This document shows, one piece after another, positions 52,401 to 61,292 of a stretch of DNA of 64,000 nt. Source of the DNA: Pseudonocardiales bacterium (GTDB lineage: Bacteria > Actinomycetota > Actinomycetes > Mycobacteriales > Pseudonocardiaceae). The stretch spans positions 1 through 64,000 of the forward strand of contig JAHEXI010000005.1 of NCBI GenBank assembly GCA_023252195.1, in the 5' to 3' direction. The notes below the pieces were generated by a model. It made no database searches. It was given only the letters and a program-made list of their open reading frames with translations, and was not told the DNA's origin. Numbering within the stretch: position 1 is the first letter of the stretch; the number at the start of each line of letters is the position of its first letter. The position numbers were made by a program, and so were the translations under genes.

Positions 52401-54131
52401 CGAGGTGGAACCGAGCAGGAACGTGTCACCCACTCGGGACTCGTAGACCATTTCCTCGTCGAGCTCACCGACCCGCGAGCCGGCGCCGTCGGCTCCGCCG
52501 GGAGTCATCACGGTGAACATCCCCCGGTCCGGGATGGTGCCGCCGGAGGTGACCGCCAGCCGCTGTGCCCCTGGCCGCCCGCGCAGCTCGTCGCTGACCC
52601 GGTCCCAGATGATTCGGGGGCGCAGCTCACCGAACTCCTCCGATGGATACCGCCCCGCGAGCATGTCCAGCACCGCGTGCAGCGCTGAGTCGGGCAGCGC
52701 CGAGTACGGCGCGGCGCGGCGGACCAGGGCGGCGAGTTGGTCGACGGTCCACGGATCTAGCGCGACCATGGCGACCACGTGTTGGGCGAGCACATCCAGC
52801 GGATTGCGGGGGTAGCGCAGAGCTTCGATCGCCCCGCTGGCCATCCGCTCTGCGATCACCGCGCACGAGACGAGGTCGCCGCGGAACTTAGGGAAGACCA
52901 CACCCCGGGATACAGCTCCCACCTGATGCCCGGCGCGGCCGATCCGCTGCAGGCCCGACGCCACCGTCGGGGGCGCCTCGATCTGCACGACGAGGTCGAC
53001 CGCGCCCATGTCGATGCCCAGCTCAAGGGAGGAAGTGGCGACCACGCACGGCAACCGGCCGGACTTCAGCTCCTCCTCGACCAGGGTTCGCTGCTCCCGT
53101 GCCATGGAGCCGTGGTGCGCCTTGGCGATCACTTCGGGAGCACCGCCGGCGAGCCCGGCTTGGCCCATCAGCTCGGCCGGCATCCGGTCTCGCGGCGTTG
53201 CTGGTTGTTCCACTGCCAGCTCGTTGAGCCGGGAGGTGAGCCGCTCGGCCAGCCGCCGCGAGTTGGCGAACACGATCGTCGAGCGGTGCGTGCGCACCAA
53301 CTCCAGCACCCGCAGCTCCACCGCGGGCCAGATCGAAGCACGCTGCTCCGTCGGTCCGTCGGCCCCCTCGATCAGCTCGCCCAGCGCCGACATATCCGCC
53401 ACCGGTACCTGCACGGTGACCTCGATCGTCTTGGCCGATGCTGGCTGCACCACACGAACCGGTCGACTGCCGGCGAGGAAGGCGCTGACCTCCTCGACCG
53501 GACGCACCGTGGCGGACAGGCCGATCCGCTGGGCGGGTTTGTCCAGCAGGGCGTCCAGCCGCTCCAAGGACAGCGCGAGGTGCGCGCCGCGCTTGGTGGC
53601 GGCGACCGCGTGCACCTCATCGACGATCACGGTGTGGATTCCGTGCAGCGATTCCCTGGCTGCCGACGTCAACAGCAGGAATAGCGACTCGGGGGTGGTG
53701 ACCAGCACGTCCGTCGGGGTACGAGCGAAGGCGCGGCGCTGGTCGGCCGGGGTATCGCCGGTCCGCATCCCCACCCGGATGTCCGGCGACGGCAAGCCCA
53801 ACCGGTGCGCGGCCTGCCGGATTCCGGCCAGCGGCGAACGTAGGTTGCGCTCGACGTCCACCGCCAGGGCCTTCAGTGGGGAGATGTAGAGCACCCGGCA
53901 ACGCCGCACCGGCTCGTCTGGCGGTCCGGCGATGGCCAGCCGGTCCAGCGCCCAGAGGAATGCGGCGAGTGTCTTACCCGACCCGGTAGGGGCGACGACC
54001 AAGGCGTGCTCACCTGCGGCTGCTGCCCGCCATGCACCTTCCTGGGCTGGGGTAGGCGCGGCGAACGCGCTCGCGAACCAGTCCCTGGTGGCGGGGGAGA
54101 ACAAGTCGAGTACGTCCACACTGACCATCAT
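49458..54131 (-). CDS. lhr: ATP-dependent helicase Lhr
   Basis: A 1,557-aa superfamily 2 helicase. APTGSGKTLAAFLWALD is Walker A, DEVHAVA the DEAH-like box, LSATVR motif III, SSLELGIDMG and LQRIGRAGHQVG motifs V and VI of the second RecA-like domain. Winged-helix and Lhr-core/Lhr-CTD parts follow, the length being normal for mycobacterial Lhr (about 1,500 aa). Lhr unwinds RNA:DNA and DNA duplexes and acts in repair. The frame is open to 54221, but ATG 54131 fits the family. It lies beside vapBC. Confidence 0.9.
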   Translation of the reverse strand: MMVSVDVLDLFSPATRDWFASAFAAPTPAQEGAWRAAAAGEHALVVAPTGSGKTLAAFLWALDRLAIAGPPDEPVRRCRVLYISPLKALAVDVERNLRSPLAGIRQAAHRLGLPSPDIRVGMRTGDTPADQRRAFARTPTDVLVTTPESLFLLLTSAARESLHGIHTVIVDEVHAVAATKRGAHLALSLERLDALLDKPAQRIGLSATVRPVEEVSAFLAGSRPVRVVQPASAKTIEVTVQVPVADMSALGELIEGADGPTEQRASIWPAVELRVLELVRTHRSTIVFANSRRLAERLTSRLNELAVEQPATPRDRMPAELMGQAGLAGGAPEVIAKAHHGSMAREQRTLVEEELKSGRLPCVVATSSLELGIDMGAVDLVVQIEAPPTVASGLQRIGRAGHQVGAVSRGVVFPKFRGDLVSCAVIAERMASGAIEALRYPRNPLDVLAQHVVAMVALDPWTVDQLAALVRRAAPYSALPDSALHAVLDMLAGRYPSEEFGELRPRIIWDRVSDELRGRPGAQRLAVTSGGTIPDRGMFTVMTPGGADGAGSRVGELDEEMVYESRVGDTFLLGSTSWKIIDITHDRVIALPVPGEPARMPFWKGDAPGRPLELGRALGAFVRELSGAGSDAARLRVEEAGLDAWAADNLLSYLHEQREATRHVPDDRTVVVERFRDELGDWRMVVHSPFGAQVNGPWALAIGARLREQRGVEAQVASADDGIVLRLPDALDADGVEVLPTAEDILLDPDEVEQLVIAEVGGSALFASRFRECAARSLLLPRRDPRRRTPLWQQRQRSAQLLTVASKYEQFPVVLEAMRECLQDVYDLPGLRELMSEVRARRVRVVEVATPSPSPFARSLLFGYVGMFLYELDAPLAERRAAALSLDSTLLAELLGSEAIRELLDPAVLIELEAQLQHTAPDRQARDVENTADLLRALGDLTETEAAQRGVAPQWLAELGSARRAITVRIAGESRWITIEDAGRVRDALGVALPVGVPEVFTEPVADPLGDLLLRYARTRGPFTAAAAAARFGLGVAVVTTGLDRMTRTATVVRGELRPVELGGGGTEYCHAEVLRRLRRASLARLRAEVEPVEQAALGRFLPAWHGIRSWDTGSGGAKSSDTKRDGSVPARRLRSAPTPEDVLGAVEQLAGAPVPASALESLLLPARLPGYSPALLDELTISGEVSWIGCGSLPGGDGWIALAPTDLADLVLPDLDEQLALTPIHRGALRALGWDPAGGPPGGGALFFRQLADRSAQYLLADAQPAPSDADVVASVWDLVWAGLLTNDSLAPLRAVVSGRSAAHRPRRTAPRGRYARMHAGRPPMSSRAGPPTAAGRWSLSPVYQPATSNLDPTRRAHARAETFLERHGVLTRGALETERVAGGFAGVYKVLRAMEESGQCRRGYVVDGLGAAQFAVPGAIDRLRAVGHPGEASAATVVLAATDPAQPYGAALPWPSTVGDLRHRPGRKAGALAVLVDGVPVLYVERGGRSLLSFTEDTGALRTAVDALAGAVHQGWLGSLSVERADGEAALGSALAELLRDAGFRATPRGLRLRA

Positions 54132-54150
54132 GGACCGCTGCACCGACAGG

Positions 54151-54561
54151 CTAGGAAGTCTCCAGGAGCGGATGTATCTGAAGCGGTGTGTGTGTGGCCA
54201 ACGTGTCGAAATCCGCGTCACGGTGCAGCAGCGTCGCGCCAGCCGAGATCGCGGAGACGGCGATGAGGCAGTCCGTCATCTTGCGTACCATCCGTCCGGC
54301 GAGCCGGCAGCAGCGGTACAGCTGCGCGGCCGCCTCATAGTCTGCGAGACCGCGCAGCGGCAGTACCGGGAATCCCAGCAGGGTCGATCGCAGCTGGACT
54401 GCGTGCTCGTCGGATCGGGCGCCGGCGAGGAGCTCCATGATCACAATTTCAGTGACCGCGATGTCAGCCTGTTCGCGCAGCAGGCTTCGCAGCGTGAGGT
54501 GCGCAGGGCTCGCCGTTGCACGGAGATGTTCGATCCAAGCCGACGTATCGACGACGATCAC
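54151..54561 (-). CDS. vapC: PIN-domain toxin VapC
   Basis: A 136-aa PIN-domain nuclease. VIVVDTSAWIEHLR holds the first catalytic aspartate, TEIVIMELLAGAR the glutamate region, and TDCLIAVSAISAGATLLHRDADF the later aspartates, so the acidic cluster is kept. VapC toxins cut RNA, commonly tRNA, when free of antitoxin. The GTG at 54561 overlaps the antitoxin's stop by GTGA, ruling out the longer open frame. It ends 20 bases from lhr's start, in the same direction. Confidence 0.85.
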   Translation of the reverse strand: MIVVDTSAWIEHLRATASPAHLTLRSLLREQADIAVTEIVIMELLAGARSDEHAVQLRSTLLGFPVLPLRGLADYEAAAQLYRCCRLAGRMVRKMTDCLIAVSAISAGATLLHRDADFDTLATHTPLQIHPLLETS

Positions 54562-54779
54562 AGATCGATGACTCTGCTGGAGCGTATGTCGTCGAGGTCG
54601 CACTCCCAGCCGTTTCCCTCCAGCGCTAGGGCAGAGTGCCACGGTTTCTCGTCGCCACCGACCAGCCTGCGCAGGGCGAGATCGATGATCTCGCGCTTCG
54701 TCCGCAGTCCGTAGAGACGCCGAGCGCGCTCTACTAACTCCTCGTCGACCACAACGTTGGTTCGGCCCATGGCTGTCAT
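54558..54779 (-). CDS. vapB: Antitoxin VapB
   Basis: A 73-aa ribbon-helix-helix antitoxin: RTNVVVDEELVERARRLYGL then RTKREIIDLALRRLV, the DNA-binding and dimerisation part, followed by a charged C-terminal tail (DIRSSRVIDL) that would wrap VapC. AAGGTG lies near the ATG at 54779; ATG 54770 is also possible. It overlaps vapC by four bases, as in many VapBC pairs, and probably represses its own promoter. Confidence 0.85.
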   Translation of the reverse strand: MTAMGRTNVVVDEELVERARRLYGLRTKREIIDLALRRLVGGDEKPWHSALALEGNGWECDLDDIRSSRVIDL

Positions 54780-54792
54780 CTTACACCTTGGT

Positions 54793-54806
54793 ACACCTAT
54801 GGGTGT
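54793..54806. promoter_or_regulatory. Small palindrome upstream of vapBC
   Basis: ACACC (54793-54797) and GGTGT (54802-54806) form a perfect inverted repeat 14 bases upstream of the vapB start, a fit position for self-repression by VapB. The element is small, so chance is possible. Confidence 0.35.
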
Positions 54807-54923
54807 CTCAGTAGCCGTACTCGCGGTCGGAGCGGCGAGGGCCAGCGCCGAGGCCGCAGGCATGTCTCCGCGGAGGGATTCATTGGACACAGACAGTGTC
54901 CAAAGGAGGCGAGGCGGTCGTCG

Positions 54924-55194
54924 ATGGAGTGGGTGTACATCCCGTCTCACTCTGTTGGCGACAGCGGCCGGGCTGAGTTGGAACTGCGTCGGATGTTAGG
55001 ACGGTCGGATGGCTCTGTTGGCGTACACCTGCATGGAGTTGTTGGTCGCCGGTTGTGGTGAGCAGCAACCGTGGGTCGCGATACCCGTCCCGGAGCTGGT
55101 GCAGGCGCAACTCAGCGCGAAGTTCGACGTGATCGCAATCGACGTCCTGCTGCCACCGGAAATGCTGCACACCGACAACCGTGACAGGTCGTGA
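54924..55194 (+). pseudogene. SAV_915/SseB-like protein, frameshifted
   Basis: The first part (from ATG 54924) reads MEWVYIPSHSVGDSGRAEL, the second, one frame later from about 55009, LLAYTCMELLVAGCGEQQPW and DVIAIDVLLPPE. Joined, they give the beta-rich core of small actinobacterial SAV_915/SseB-like proteins (AYTS-x-x-x-L...CG...QPW). The frame change near 55000-55009 needs one extra or missing base. The role of the family is unknown. A 61-codon gene from 55009 is the alternative, without the normal N-terminus. Confidence 0.45.
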
Positions 55195-55231
55195 GTGCGT
55201 AACAGTGTTCTAACACTGTTACGCACTCACG
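55190..55231. terminator. 42-bp perfect palindrome between convergent genes
   Basis: Arms 55190-55209 and 55212-55231 are perfectly complementary over 20 bases with only two bases between (CGTGAGTGCGTAACAGTGTT against its complement). It separates the SAV_915-like gene from the branched-chain dehydrogenase gene, and fits a bidirectional terminator. A two-base loop cannot close as a normal RNA hairpin, so the innermost pairs must open. Confidence 0.75.
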
Positions 55232-55245
55232 AGTAACCGGCGAGG

Positions 55246-56334
55246 TTATCTCCGCAGGGCGGCGCGGCCGTCGACGAGAATCGTGCGTAGGCGACCCACG
55301 TCGGCGATCCGTCGCTCGGCGAGGTGGTCGGCGGCGACCGCGGGTGGCACACCGTCGTGCTCGGCCAGTTCGAAGATCTCCCGAGTGGTGTCGAAGACCT
55401 TGGCGACCCGGGCTTTGGCCCGTTGGAAATCGAAGCCCTCGATTTCGTCGGCGACCTGAATGACGCCACCGGAGTTGACCACGTAGTCGGGTGCGTAGAG
55501 GATGCCCCGCTCGTCGAGAAGCTTCTCGATGCCGGGGTGTTCCAGCTGATTGTTCGCGCCACCGCACACCACCTTGGCGCGCAGCGCGGTGACTGTGGGA
55601 ACGTCCAGCGCCGAGCCGAGCGCGCATGGCGCGTACACGTCGATCGGCTCGTGCACCAGAGCTTCGGTATCAGGTGCCACGATCACTTCGGAATGCGCCG
55701 TACACACGTGTTCGATTGCCCGTTGACTCACGTCGGCGACGATCACCGACGCGCCGTCGGCGAGCAGGTGGTCAACGAGAAGTCTGCCGACCTTGCCGAC
55801 CCCAGCCACGCCCACCCGACGTCCGGACAAAGCGGGTGTTCCCCAGACGTGTTGGGCGGCCGCGCGCATGCCCTGAAAGACGCCGAAGGCGGTCAGGATC
55901 GAGGAGTCACCGGCGCCACCATGGGACAACGATCGCCCGGTGACGAACTCGGACTCCCTGGCGACGACGTCCATGTCCTCGACGTAGGTACCGACGTCGC
56001 ATGCGGTGATGTAGCGGCCGCCCAGCGACTGCACGAAGCGCCCGTAAGCGCGCAGCAGTGCCTCCGTCTTGTCGCGGGTCGGGTCGCCGAGGATGACGGC
56101 CTTGCCTCCGCCGTGGTCCAACCTGGCGAGCGCGTTCTTGTAGGACATCGCGCAGGACAGGTGCAGCACGTCGGCGAGGGCGGCCTCTTCGCTGGGGTAA
56201 GGGTGAAACCGGGTGCCGCCCAGTGCCGGCCCGAGCGCGGTGGAGTGGATGGCGATGATGGCGCGCAGGCCCGAAGGCTCGTCGCGGCAGAATACGACCT
56301 GCTCATGGTCGCCGGATCGGAACACGTCGGTCAC
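55246..56334 (-). CDS. Valine/leucine dehydrogenase family (Glu/Leu/Phe/Val dehydrogenase)
   Basis: A 362-aa NAD-dependent amino-acid dehydrogenase. [37 protein letters not shown] with the substrate and catalytic lysines, AFGVFQGM and the Rossmann [16 protein letters not shown] are visible, with [12 protein letters not shown] near the end. It removes the amino group from branched-chain amino acids, supplying starter units for lipids and polyketides in streptomycetes (as Vdh). I prefer the GTG at 56334 with GGGAGGGG upstream; the frame is open to 56427. Divergent from the MBL-Rieske gene. Confidence 0.85.
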   Translation of the reverse strand: MTDVFRSGDHEQVVFCRDEPSGLRAIIAIHSTALGPALGGTRFHPYPSEEAALADVLHLSCAMSYKNALARLDHGGGKAVILGDPTRDKTEALLRAYGRFVQSLGGRYITACDVGTYVEDMDVVARESEFVTGRSLSHGGAGDSSILTAFGVFQGMRAAAQHVWGTPALSGRRVGVAGVGKVGRLLVDHLLADGASVIVADVSQRAIEHVCTAHSEVIVAPDTEALVHEPIDVYAPCALGSALDVPTVTALRAKVVCGGANNQLEHPGIEKLLDERGILYAPDYVVNSGGVIQVADEIEGFDFQRAKARVAKVFDTTREIFELAEHDGVPPAVAADHLAERRIADVGRLRTILVDGRAALRR

Positions 56335-56456
56335 GGTGGTGGCCCCCTCCCGCTCGGTGGCGCGCGCTGCTGTGCGCAGCGTATGCCTGCGCCGGTCGGA
56401 TCGGACGCGGACAGTGGATGGCACCATCTGGCGGGTACGCCACGAAGGGAGAGCGC

Positions 56457-58010
56457 ATGCGGGTGACCGGAGTGGGCCACGCCGGGCTGTTCATCGAGAC
56501 GGCTGCCGGCAGTGTGCTCTGTGACCCCTGGGTGAACCCGGCTTTCTTCGGATCGTGGTTCCCCTTCCCGGACAACAGCGACCTGGACTGGGACTCCCTC
56601 GGCCAGGCCGACTACCTCTACGTCTCACACCTGCACCGCGACCACTTCGACGCTAAGCTACTGCGCCGTCACGTGCGCAAGGACATCACAGTGCTGCTCC
56701 CGGATTACCCCACTGACGAGCTGGAACGTGAGCTCGCCGGCGTCGGGTTCCGGAGCTTTCTGCGCACGCAGTCAGGTGTTCCGATGCAACGCGACGGGCT
56801 GCGTATCATGATCACGTCACTGACCGGTCCCAGTGACGGGCCGATCGGTGACTCGGCGCTGTCTCTGGACGACGGTCGTACCGTGATCCTCAACCAGAAC
56901 GACGCCCACCCGCTGGACATCGAGCAGCTCCGGGACTTCGGCGAGGTGCACGGGTACTTCACCCAGTTCTCCGGCGCGATCTGGTGGCCGATGGTCTATG
57001 ACCTGTCCACGGGCGCGCGCAAGGAGTTCGCCCGCCGCAAGCGGGCCGGGCAGACCGACCGGGCGCTGCGCTACATCGACGCCGTGGGCGCCGCGCACGT
57101 GTTTCCCACCGCCGGCCCGCCGTGCTTCCTCGACGAGGAGCTCTTCGCTCTCAACGGGGTCGGACCCGACGGGGACAGCATCTTCACCGACCAGATGGAG
57201 TTCCTGGCCGAACTGGCTTCAGCGCGTCCTGCGGTGTCGGCCCACCTGCTGCTGCCGGGAAGCGTCGCCGAACTGGACGGCTCGCGCTGTGAGCTCACCC
57301 ACCGGCATTCGGCCACCGAGATCGAGCACATCTTCGGCGAGAAGATCGCCTATCTGCGCGAATACCAGACCCGCGCACAGCCTGCTCTGGCACAGGAACG
57401 GGCCAGTCGGAGGCCGGTGCCGGCCGACCTGCTCGAGCAGCTCAAACAGTGGTGGGAGCCGCTGCTCAAGCGGGCCGAGAACATCTGCACAGGAGTTGGG
57501 GGTCCGGTACGCCTGGACGTCGGTGAGCGCCCCTTGGTTATCGACTTCATCACTCGCGAGGTGCGCGAGTTTGCCGGCGAGCACTGCCGCTACCGGCTGT
57601 CCACCTCGGCTGACCTGGTCGCCACCAACGTGGCCCGCCGCGAAGTGGACTGGTCGAACAGCCTGTTCCTCTCCCTGCGGTTTCGGGCCAGCCGGGTCGG
57701 GCAGTACAATGAGTTCGTCTACATCTTCTTCAAATGCCTGTCGCCCGAGCGCATCGACTACGTCGAGAACTGGTACGACCAGTGCAACGACGACGGTTCC
57801 GATATCAACCTGGACGGCTGGCGGGTGCAACGCCGCTGCCCGCACCTGCGTGCCGATCTGACCAAGTTCGGCAGTGTCTCCGGCGGGGTCCTCACCTGCG
57901 CCTTGCACGGCTGGCGCTTCGAGCTCGCCACGGGTCGCTGCCTGACCGCGGCTGGACACCCGATTCGCGCCACCCCGATCAGCGCCGCTGCTGCCACCAC
58001 CAGCGGATGA
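56457..58010 (+). CDS. Metallo-beta-lactamase-fold protein with C-terminal Rieske 2Fe-2S domain
   Basis: A 517-aa two-part protein. The N-terminal half is UlaG/NAPE-PLD-like: [27 protein letters not shown] with the HxHxDH metal site, and [10 protein letters not shown]. The C-terminal part carries a Rieske domain: [10 protein letters not shown] (CxH) and [12 protein letters not shown] (CxxH). GAAGGGAG precedes the ATG at 56457. MBL-Rieske pairings are found in CMP-Neu5Ac hydroxylase-like proteins, but the substrate here is unknown. It may be an oxygenase with an MBL-fold partner domain. Confidence 0.85.
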   Translation: MRVTGVGHAGLFIETAAGSVLCDPWVNPAFFGSWFPFPDNSDLDWDSLGQADYLYVSHLHRDHFDAKLLRRHVRKDITVLLPDYPTDELERELAGVGFRSFLRTQSGVPMQRDGLRIMITSLTGPSDGPIGDSALSLDDGRTVILNQNDAHPLDIEQLRDFGEVHGYFTQFSGAIWWPMVYDLSTGARKEFARRKRAGQTDRALRYIDAVGAAHVFPTAGPPCFLDEELFALNGVGPDGDSIFTDQMEFLAELASARPAVSAHLLLPGSVAELDGSRCELTHRHSATEIEHIFGEKIAYLREYQTRAQPALAQERASRRPVPADLLEQLKQWWEPLLKRAENICTGVGGPVRLDVGERPLVIDFITREVREFAGEHCRYRLSTSADLVATNVARREVDWSNSLFLSLRFRASRVGQYNEFVYIFFKCLSPERIDYVENWYDQCNDDGSDINLDGWRVQRRCPHLRADLTKFGSVSGGVLTCALHGWRFELATGRCLTAAGHPIRATPISAAAATTSG

Positions 58011-58098
58011 GTACCGCCAGAGCGCAGAGCAGACCGAACAGGATCACCAGTTGTCCGACGGTGGAAGACAGTCCGGTTGGGTCGTCCTGGACGAACAC
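57979..58098 (-). CDS. Possible 39-aa small membrane protein
   Basis: A GTG-started frame, VFVQDDPTGLSSTVGQLVIL onward, has one hydrophobic helix ([15 protein letters not shown]) and ends RWWWQQRR. Third positions are mostly G or C, as for real genes here. It overlaps the 3' end of the MBL-Rieske gene by 32 bases on the other strand. No ribosome site is obvious. Small tail-anchored proteins with aromatic-arginine ends are common in actinobacteria. Confidence 0.35.
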   Translation of the reverse strand: MFVQDDPTGLSSTVGQLVILFGLLCALAVLIRWWWQQRR

Positions 58099-58138
58099 CC
58101 CATCACGGTAGCCGCGAGCGAGTACCTAACCTGAGGGG

Positions 58139-58333
58139 ATGCGGATAACCCACTTCCGGCAACGGATGGACGAGGAATTCGGCCCGGCCCGGGCAGCCGC
58201 ACTGGCACATGATCATGTTTTCGCCGATCTCGGCGGTCGGACGGTGAACGCAGCGCTGGAGGCGGGGGTCGACACCAAGCGGGTATGGGCCGTGGTGTGC
58301 ACCGCATTCGACGTCCCCAAAGACCGGCGCTGA
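58139..58333 (+). CDS. DUF3046 domain protein
   Basis: A 64-aa protein. MRITHFRQRMDEEFGPARAA, ALAHDHVFADLGGRTVN and ALEAGVDTKRVWAVVCTAFDVP cover the whole DUF3046 family, found just upstream of recA in actinobacteria. Function unknown; the linkage to recA suggests a role tied to DNA repair or its control. Length normal; the start ATG follows a purine-rich leader. It is separated from recA by about 200 bases that contain a LexA box. Confidence 0.9.
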   Translation: MRITHFRQRMDEEFGPARAAALAHDHVFADLGGRTVNAALEAGVDTKRVWAVVCTAFDVPKDRR

Positions 58334-58399
58334 CCGGTCGGCTACTCCCTGGTGCCGGTGGGCGCGTCAGGATCGCACACCGGCGTGTCGCTCCCGACG

Positions 58400-58415
58400 T
58401 CGAACAGGTGTTCGC
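58400..58415. promoter_or_regulatory. LexA (SOS) box upstream of recA
   Basis: TCGAACAGGTGTTCGC matches the actinobacterial SOS box (TCGAAC-N4-GTTCGA) with one end-base difference. It lies 125 bases before the recA start, so recA, and with it recX, should be induced by DNA damage. Confidence 0.85.
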
Positions 58416-58539
58416 TTAGGCTGTTGTCCACAGCCGGAGCCCTGTCCACAGATCCGGCGTGTGTCGCCGCGAAGTGTCAGACCCATCGCTTAGCGTCGGC
58501 GCCGACCCAGAAGAACCGATCAGCGAGGTGGACCGTCAG

Positions 58540-59580
58540 ATGGCACCAGGACTGGACCGGGAGAAGGCGCTCGAGATCGCCTTGGCCCAGATCGACAAGC
58601 AGCACGGCAAGGGCTCGGTGATGCGCCTGGGCGACGAGGGCCGCGCGCCCATCGAGGTGATCCCGACCGGCTCCATCGCCCTGGACGTGGCGCTGGGCAT
58701 CGGCGGCCTGCCCCGCGGCCGGGTCGTAGAGGTATACGGCCCGGAGTCCTCAGGAAAAACGACGGTCGCGCTGCACGCGGTGGCCAACGCCCAGCGGGCC
58801 GGCGGGATCGCCGCGTTCATCGACGCCGAGCACGCGCTGGATCCTGACTACGCGAAAGCGCTCGGCGTGGACACCGACGCCTTGCTGGTCTCTCAACCCG
58901 ACACTGGGGAACAGGCGCTGGAGATCACGGACATGCTGATCCGGTCCGGCGCGCTCGACGTCGTGGTCATCGACTCAGTGGCAGCCCTGGTGCCACGGGC
59001 GGAGATCGAAGGCGAGATGGGTGACTCGCACGTCGGCCTGCAGGCCCGGCTGATGAGCCAGGCGCTGCGAAAGATCACTGGTGCGCTGAGTAACTCAGGC
59101 ACCACCGCGATCTTCATCAACCAGCTCCGGGAGAAGATCGGGGTCTTCTTCGGCTCCCCGGAGACCACCACCGGCGGCAAGGCGCTGAAGTTCTACGCCT
59201 CGATACGGTTGGACATCCGCCGGATTGAGACGCTCAAGGACGGCTCGGACGCAGTAGGCAACCGGACCCGCGTCAAAGTGGTGAAGAACAAGTGCGCTCC
59301 ACCATTCAAACAAGCGGAATTCGACATTTTGTATGGTCACGGAATTAGTAAGGAAGGCTCGCTGATCGATATGGGTGTGGAGCAGGGAATTGTCCGCAAG
59401 TCTGGTGCTTGGTACACCTACGAGGGCGACCAGCTCGGTCAGGGTAAGGAGAACGCTCGCAAGTTCCTCGGCGACAACCCGGACATGGCTGCCGAGATCG
59501 AGAAACGGATCAAGGACAAGCTCGGCATCGGAGCGAAGCTGGACGACGACCAGACCGTGCCAGCCCCGGTGGACTTCTGA
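58540..59580 (+). CDS. recA: Recombinase RecA
   Basis: A 346-aa Rec[21 protein letters not shown] is the Walker A region, then [19 protein letters not shown] and [20 protein letters not shown] with Walker [21 protein letters not shown] follows, and the DNA-binding loops L1 and L2 are intact. It forms filaments on single-stranded DNA for repair and SOS induction. No intein. I take ATG 58540; the GTG at 58528 is another possibility. A LexA box lies upstream and recX follows. Confidence 0.95.
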   Translation: MAPGLDREKALEIALAQIDKQHGKGSVMRLGDEGRAPIEVIPTGSIALDVALGIGGLPRGRVVEVYGPESSGKTTVALHAVANAQRAGGIAAFIDAEHALDPDYAKALGVDTDALLVSQPDTGEQALEITDMLIRSGALDVVVIDSVAALVPRAEIEGEMGDSHVGLQARLMSQALRKITGALSNSGTTAIFINQLREKIGVFFGSPETTTGGKALKFYASIRLDIRRIETLKDGSDAVGNRTRVKVVKNKCAPPFKQAEFDILYGHGISKEGSLIDMGVEQGIVRKSGAWYTYEGDQLGQGKENARKFLGDNPDMAAEIEKRIKDKLGIGAKLDDDQTVPAPVDF

Positions 59581-59615
59581 TGTCCCCGGCCGGCACCGGG
59601 GCGTCAGGAGCTGTG

Positions 59616-60167
59616 ATGAGCGGGCGCCGCGCCGAGCCCAGCGACTCCGTGGAGGGCTCCACGGATACCTGGGAGATGGGTCCCGCAGCGCGGGCGCAGG
59701 GAATCTGCCTGCGGCTGCTTACCGCGCGGCCGCGCAGCCGCGCCGAGCTAGCCGATGCACTGAATAAGCGCGGGATTCCCGAGGAGGTCGGCGAGCCGGT
59801 GCTCGACCGTCTGAGCGAGGTAGGCCTGATCGACGATGCCGCCTTCGCCGAGTCGGCGGTGCACTCCGCGCACCGCCACCGGGGCCTGGGTAGGCGAGCG
59901 CTGCGCACCGAGCTCCAACGCAGAGGAGTGCCAAGCGAAATCGCGGACCACGCGGTGGCGGGGGTGCGACCCGAAGACGAGGAGCAGCGGGCCCGCGAAC
60001 TGGTCCAGCGCAAACTACGCACCAGCACTGTGCGGGACGCAACCTCCTTGGCGCGCAGACTGGGTGCGATGCTGGCCCGGAAGGGCTATTCCGAGGGGCT
60101 GGCTTGGCGGGTCGTACACGACGAACTTGGCCCAGATCATGGACCCAGCGACGTTGGGCCCGACTGA
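59616..60167 (+). CDS. recX: Regulatory protein RecX
   Basis: A 183-aa helical protein. ICLRLLTARPRSRAELADAL, DRLSEVGLIDDAAFAES and HRHRGLGRRALRTELQRRGV are the three-helix repeats of RecX, which caps and inhibits RecA filaments. I prefer ATG 59616, five bases after AGGAG; the ATG at 59580 overlaps the recA stop by one base and is the alternative. Its 3' end overlaps the LysR-type gene by about 30 bases on the opposite strand. Confidence 0.9.
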   Translation: MSGRRAEPSDSVEGSTDTWEMGPAARAQGICLRLLTARPRSRAELADALNKRGIPEEVGEPVLDRLSEVGLIDDAAFAESAVHSAHRHRGLGRRALRTELQRRGVPSEIADHAVAGVRPEDEEQRARELVQRKLRTSTVRDATSLARRLGAMLARKGYSEGLAWRVVHDELGPDHGPSDVGPD

Positions 60168-61117
60168 CTAATGCCTGGCTCGCCGGGGGCGATGAACTCG
60201 ACCCCGGCGGGAAGGTCGCCCTGCGTGTGCGAGCTGCCGAGGAGTTGCAACAGCGTGCAGCGGAACTCCTCAGCGGCTCGGGTTGGGCGCACATCGGTGC
60301 GGTGAGCAAGCGCGATCGTACGAACCGGAATAGGAGGGACGAACGGGACGCCACGAAGTTTGGGGCGGCTCGGGAGAACCATGCTGGGGACCACGGCAAC
60401 GCCGATTCCGGCCTCGACGAAGCTGAGCACCGCGTCCATCTCGCCTCCCTCGATGGCGAACCGTGGCTGGAAACCAGCACGCTGACAGGCCGTGAGGGTC
60501 ATCGACCTGAGGTCGTAGCCTTCCCGGAACATCACCAGCGGGCGATCCCGGAGGTCCGCGATCCGAAACGAGTCGAAGCAGAGGTACATGCCGCGCGGCA
60601 CGGCAACGGTGAGTTGCTCGCGCAGGATGGGGACCGTATCCAGGGTGGGATCTCCCCGATGAACCGGCGAGGTGATCATCGCCAGGTCGATGGCTCCTTC
60701 GGCGAGTTGCCGCACCAGGTCACGGGAGCCGCTCTCATCGATGATGAGTTGGATGCCGGGGTAACGGAGGCGGAAGCTGGCGAGTGCATGGGCCAGCGGT
60801 CCGGTGCACAGGCTGGGGGTGGCACCCAGCCGCAGTCGCCCCTGGCGCAGCTCGGCGAGCTCGTTCACCTGCAACCGGGCGGTTTCGACGTCAGCCAGGA
60901 TCCGCTTGGCGAAGGGGACGAGGACCTCTCCGGCTGGCGTGAGTGTCACGTTGCCCCGGGCGCGATGGAACAGCTCGCTACCCAGTTCGCGCTCCAAGCA
61001 GTGAATCTGTTTGCTCAGCGACGGTTGAGCGACGTGCGTCAGCTCGGCGGCCCGGGTGAAGTGGCGGGTCCGAGCTACGGCCAGGAAGTACACCAGTTGT
61101 TGGAGCTGCACATCCAT
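60137..61117 (-). CDS. LysR-family regulator
   Basis: A 326-aa LysR-type protein. LQQLVYFLAVARTRHFTRAA and ELTHVAQPSLSKQIHCLERE form the winged helix-turn-helix, and RLRLGATPSLCTGPLAHALA begins the substrate-binding domain, with a long C-terminal tail. It is divergent from the Sdh1-type operon with 175 bases between, so it may control succinate dehydrogenase (inference). A palindrome overlaps its own start codon, as for self-regulating LysR genes. Confidence 0.85.
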   Translation of the reverse strand: MDVQLQQLVYFLAVARTRHFTRAAELTHVAQPSLSKQIHCLERELGSELFHRARGNVTLTPAGEVLVPFAKRILADVETARLQVNELAELRQGRLRLGATPSLCTGPLAHALASFRLRYPGIQLIIDESGSRDLVRQLAEGAIDLAMITSPVHRGDPTLDTVPILREQLTVAVPRGMYLCFDSFRIADLRDRPLVMFREGYDLRSMTLTACQRAGFQPRFAIEGGEMDAVLSFVEAGIGVAVVPSMVLPSRPKLRGVPFVPPIPVRTIALAHRTDVRPTRAAEEFRCTLLQLLGSSHTQGDLPAGVEFIAPGEPGISQSGPTSLGP

Positions 61118-61130
61118 AGCCTATCGCTAT
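61116..61130. promoter_or_regulatory. LysR-type box between LysR gene and sdh operon
   Basis: ATAGCCTATCGCTAT is an inverted repeat (ATAGC and GCTAT around five bases) with the T-N11-A pattern of LysR sites. It overlaps the start codon of the LysR gene, so binding would block or adjust its own transcription. Confidence 0.45.
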
Positions 61131-61292
61131 CGAGACGAGCGCCACCATGTCTTGGACGCCTGCCACCGACTCGGCTTACTGTGAGTCATCGCCCGCGTGC
61201 GCCGCTGGCCAGGGGCGATTTGCTGGACGGCGGCTGTCGCCGCAGGCTGAACTGACCACGCTGGCCTGTTGCCCCTGACCGGAATCGACGTC

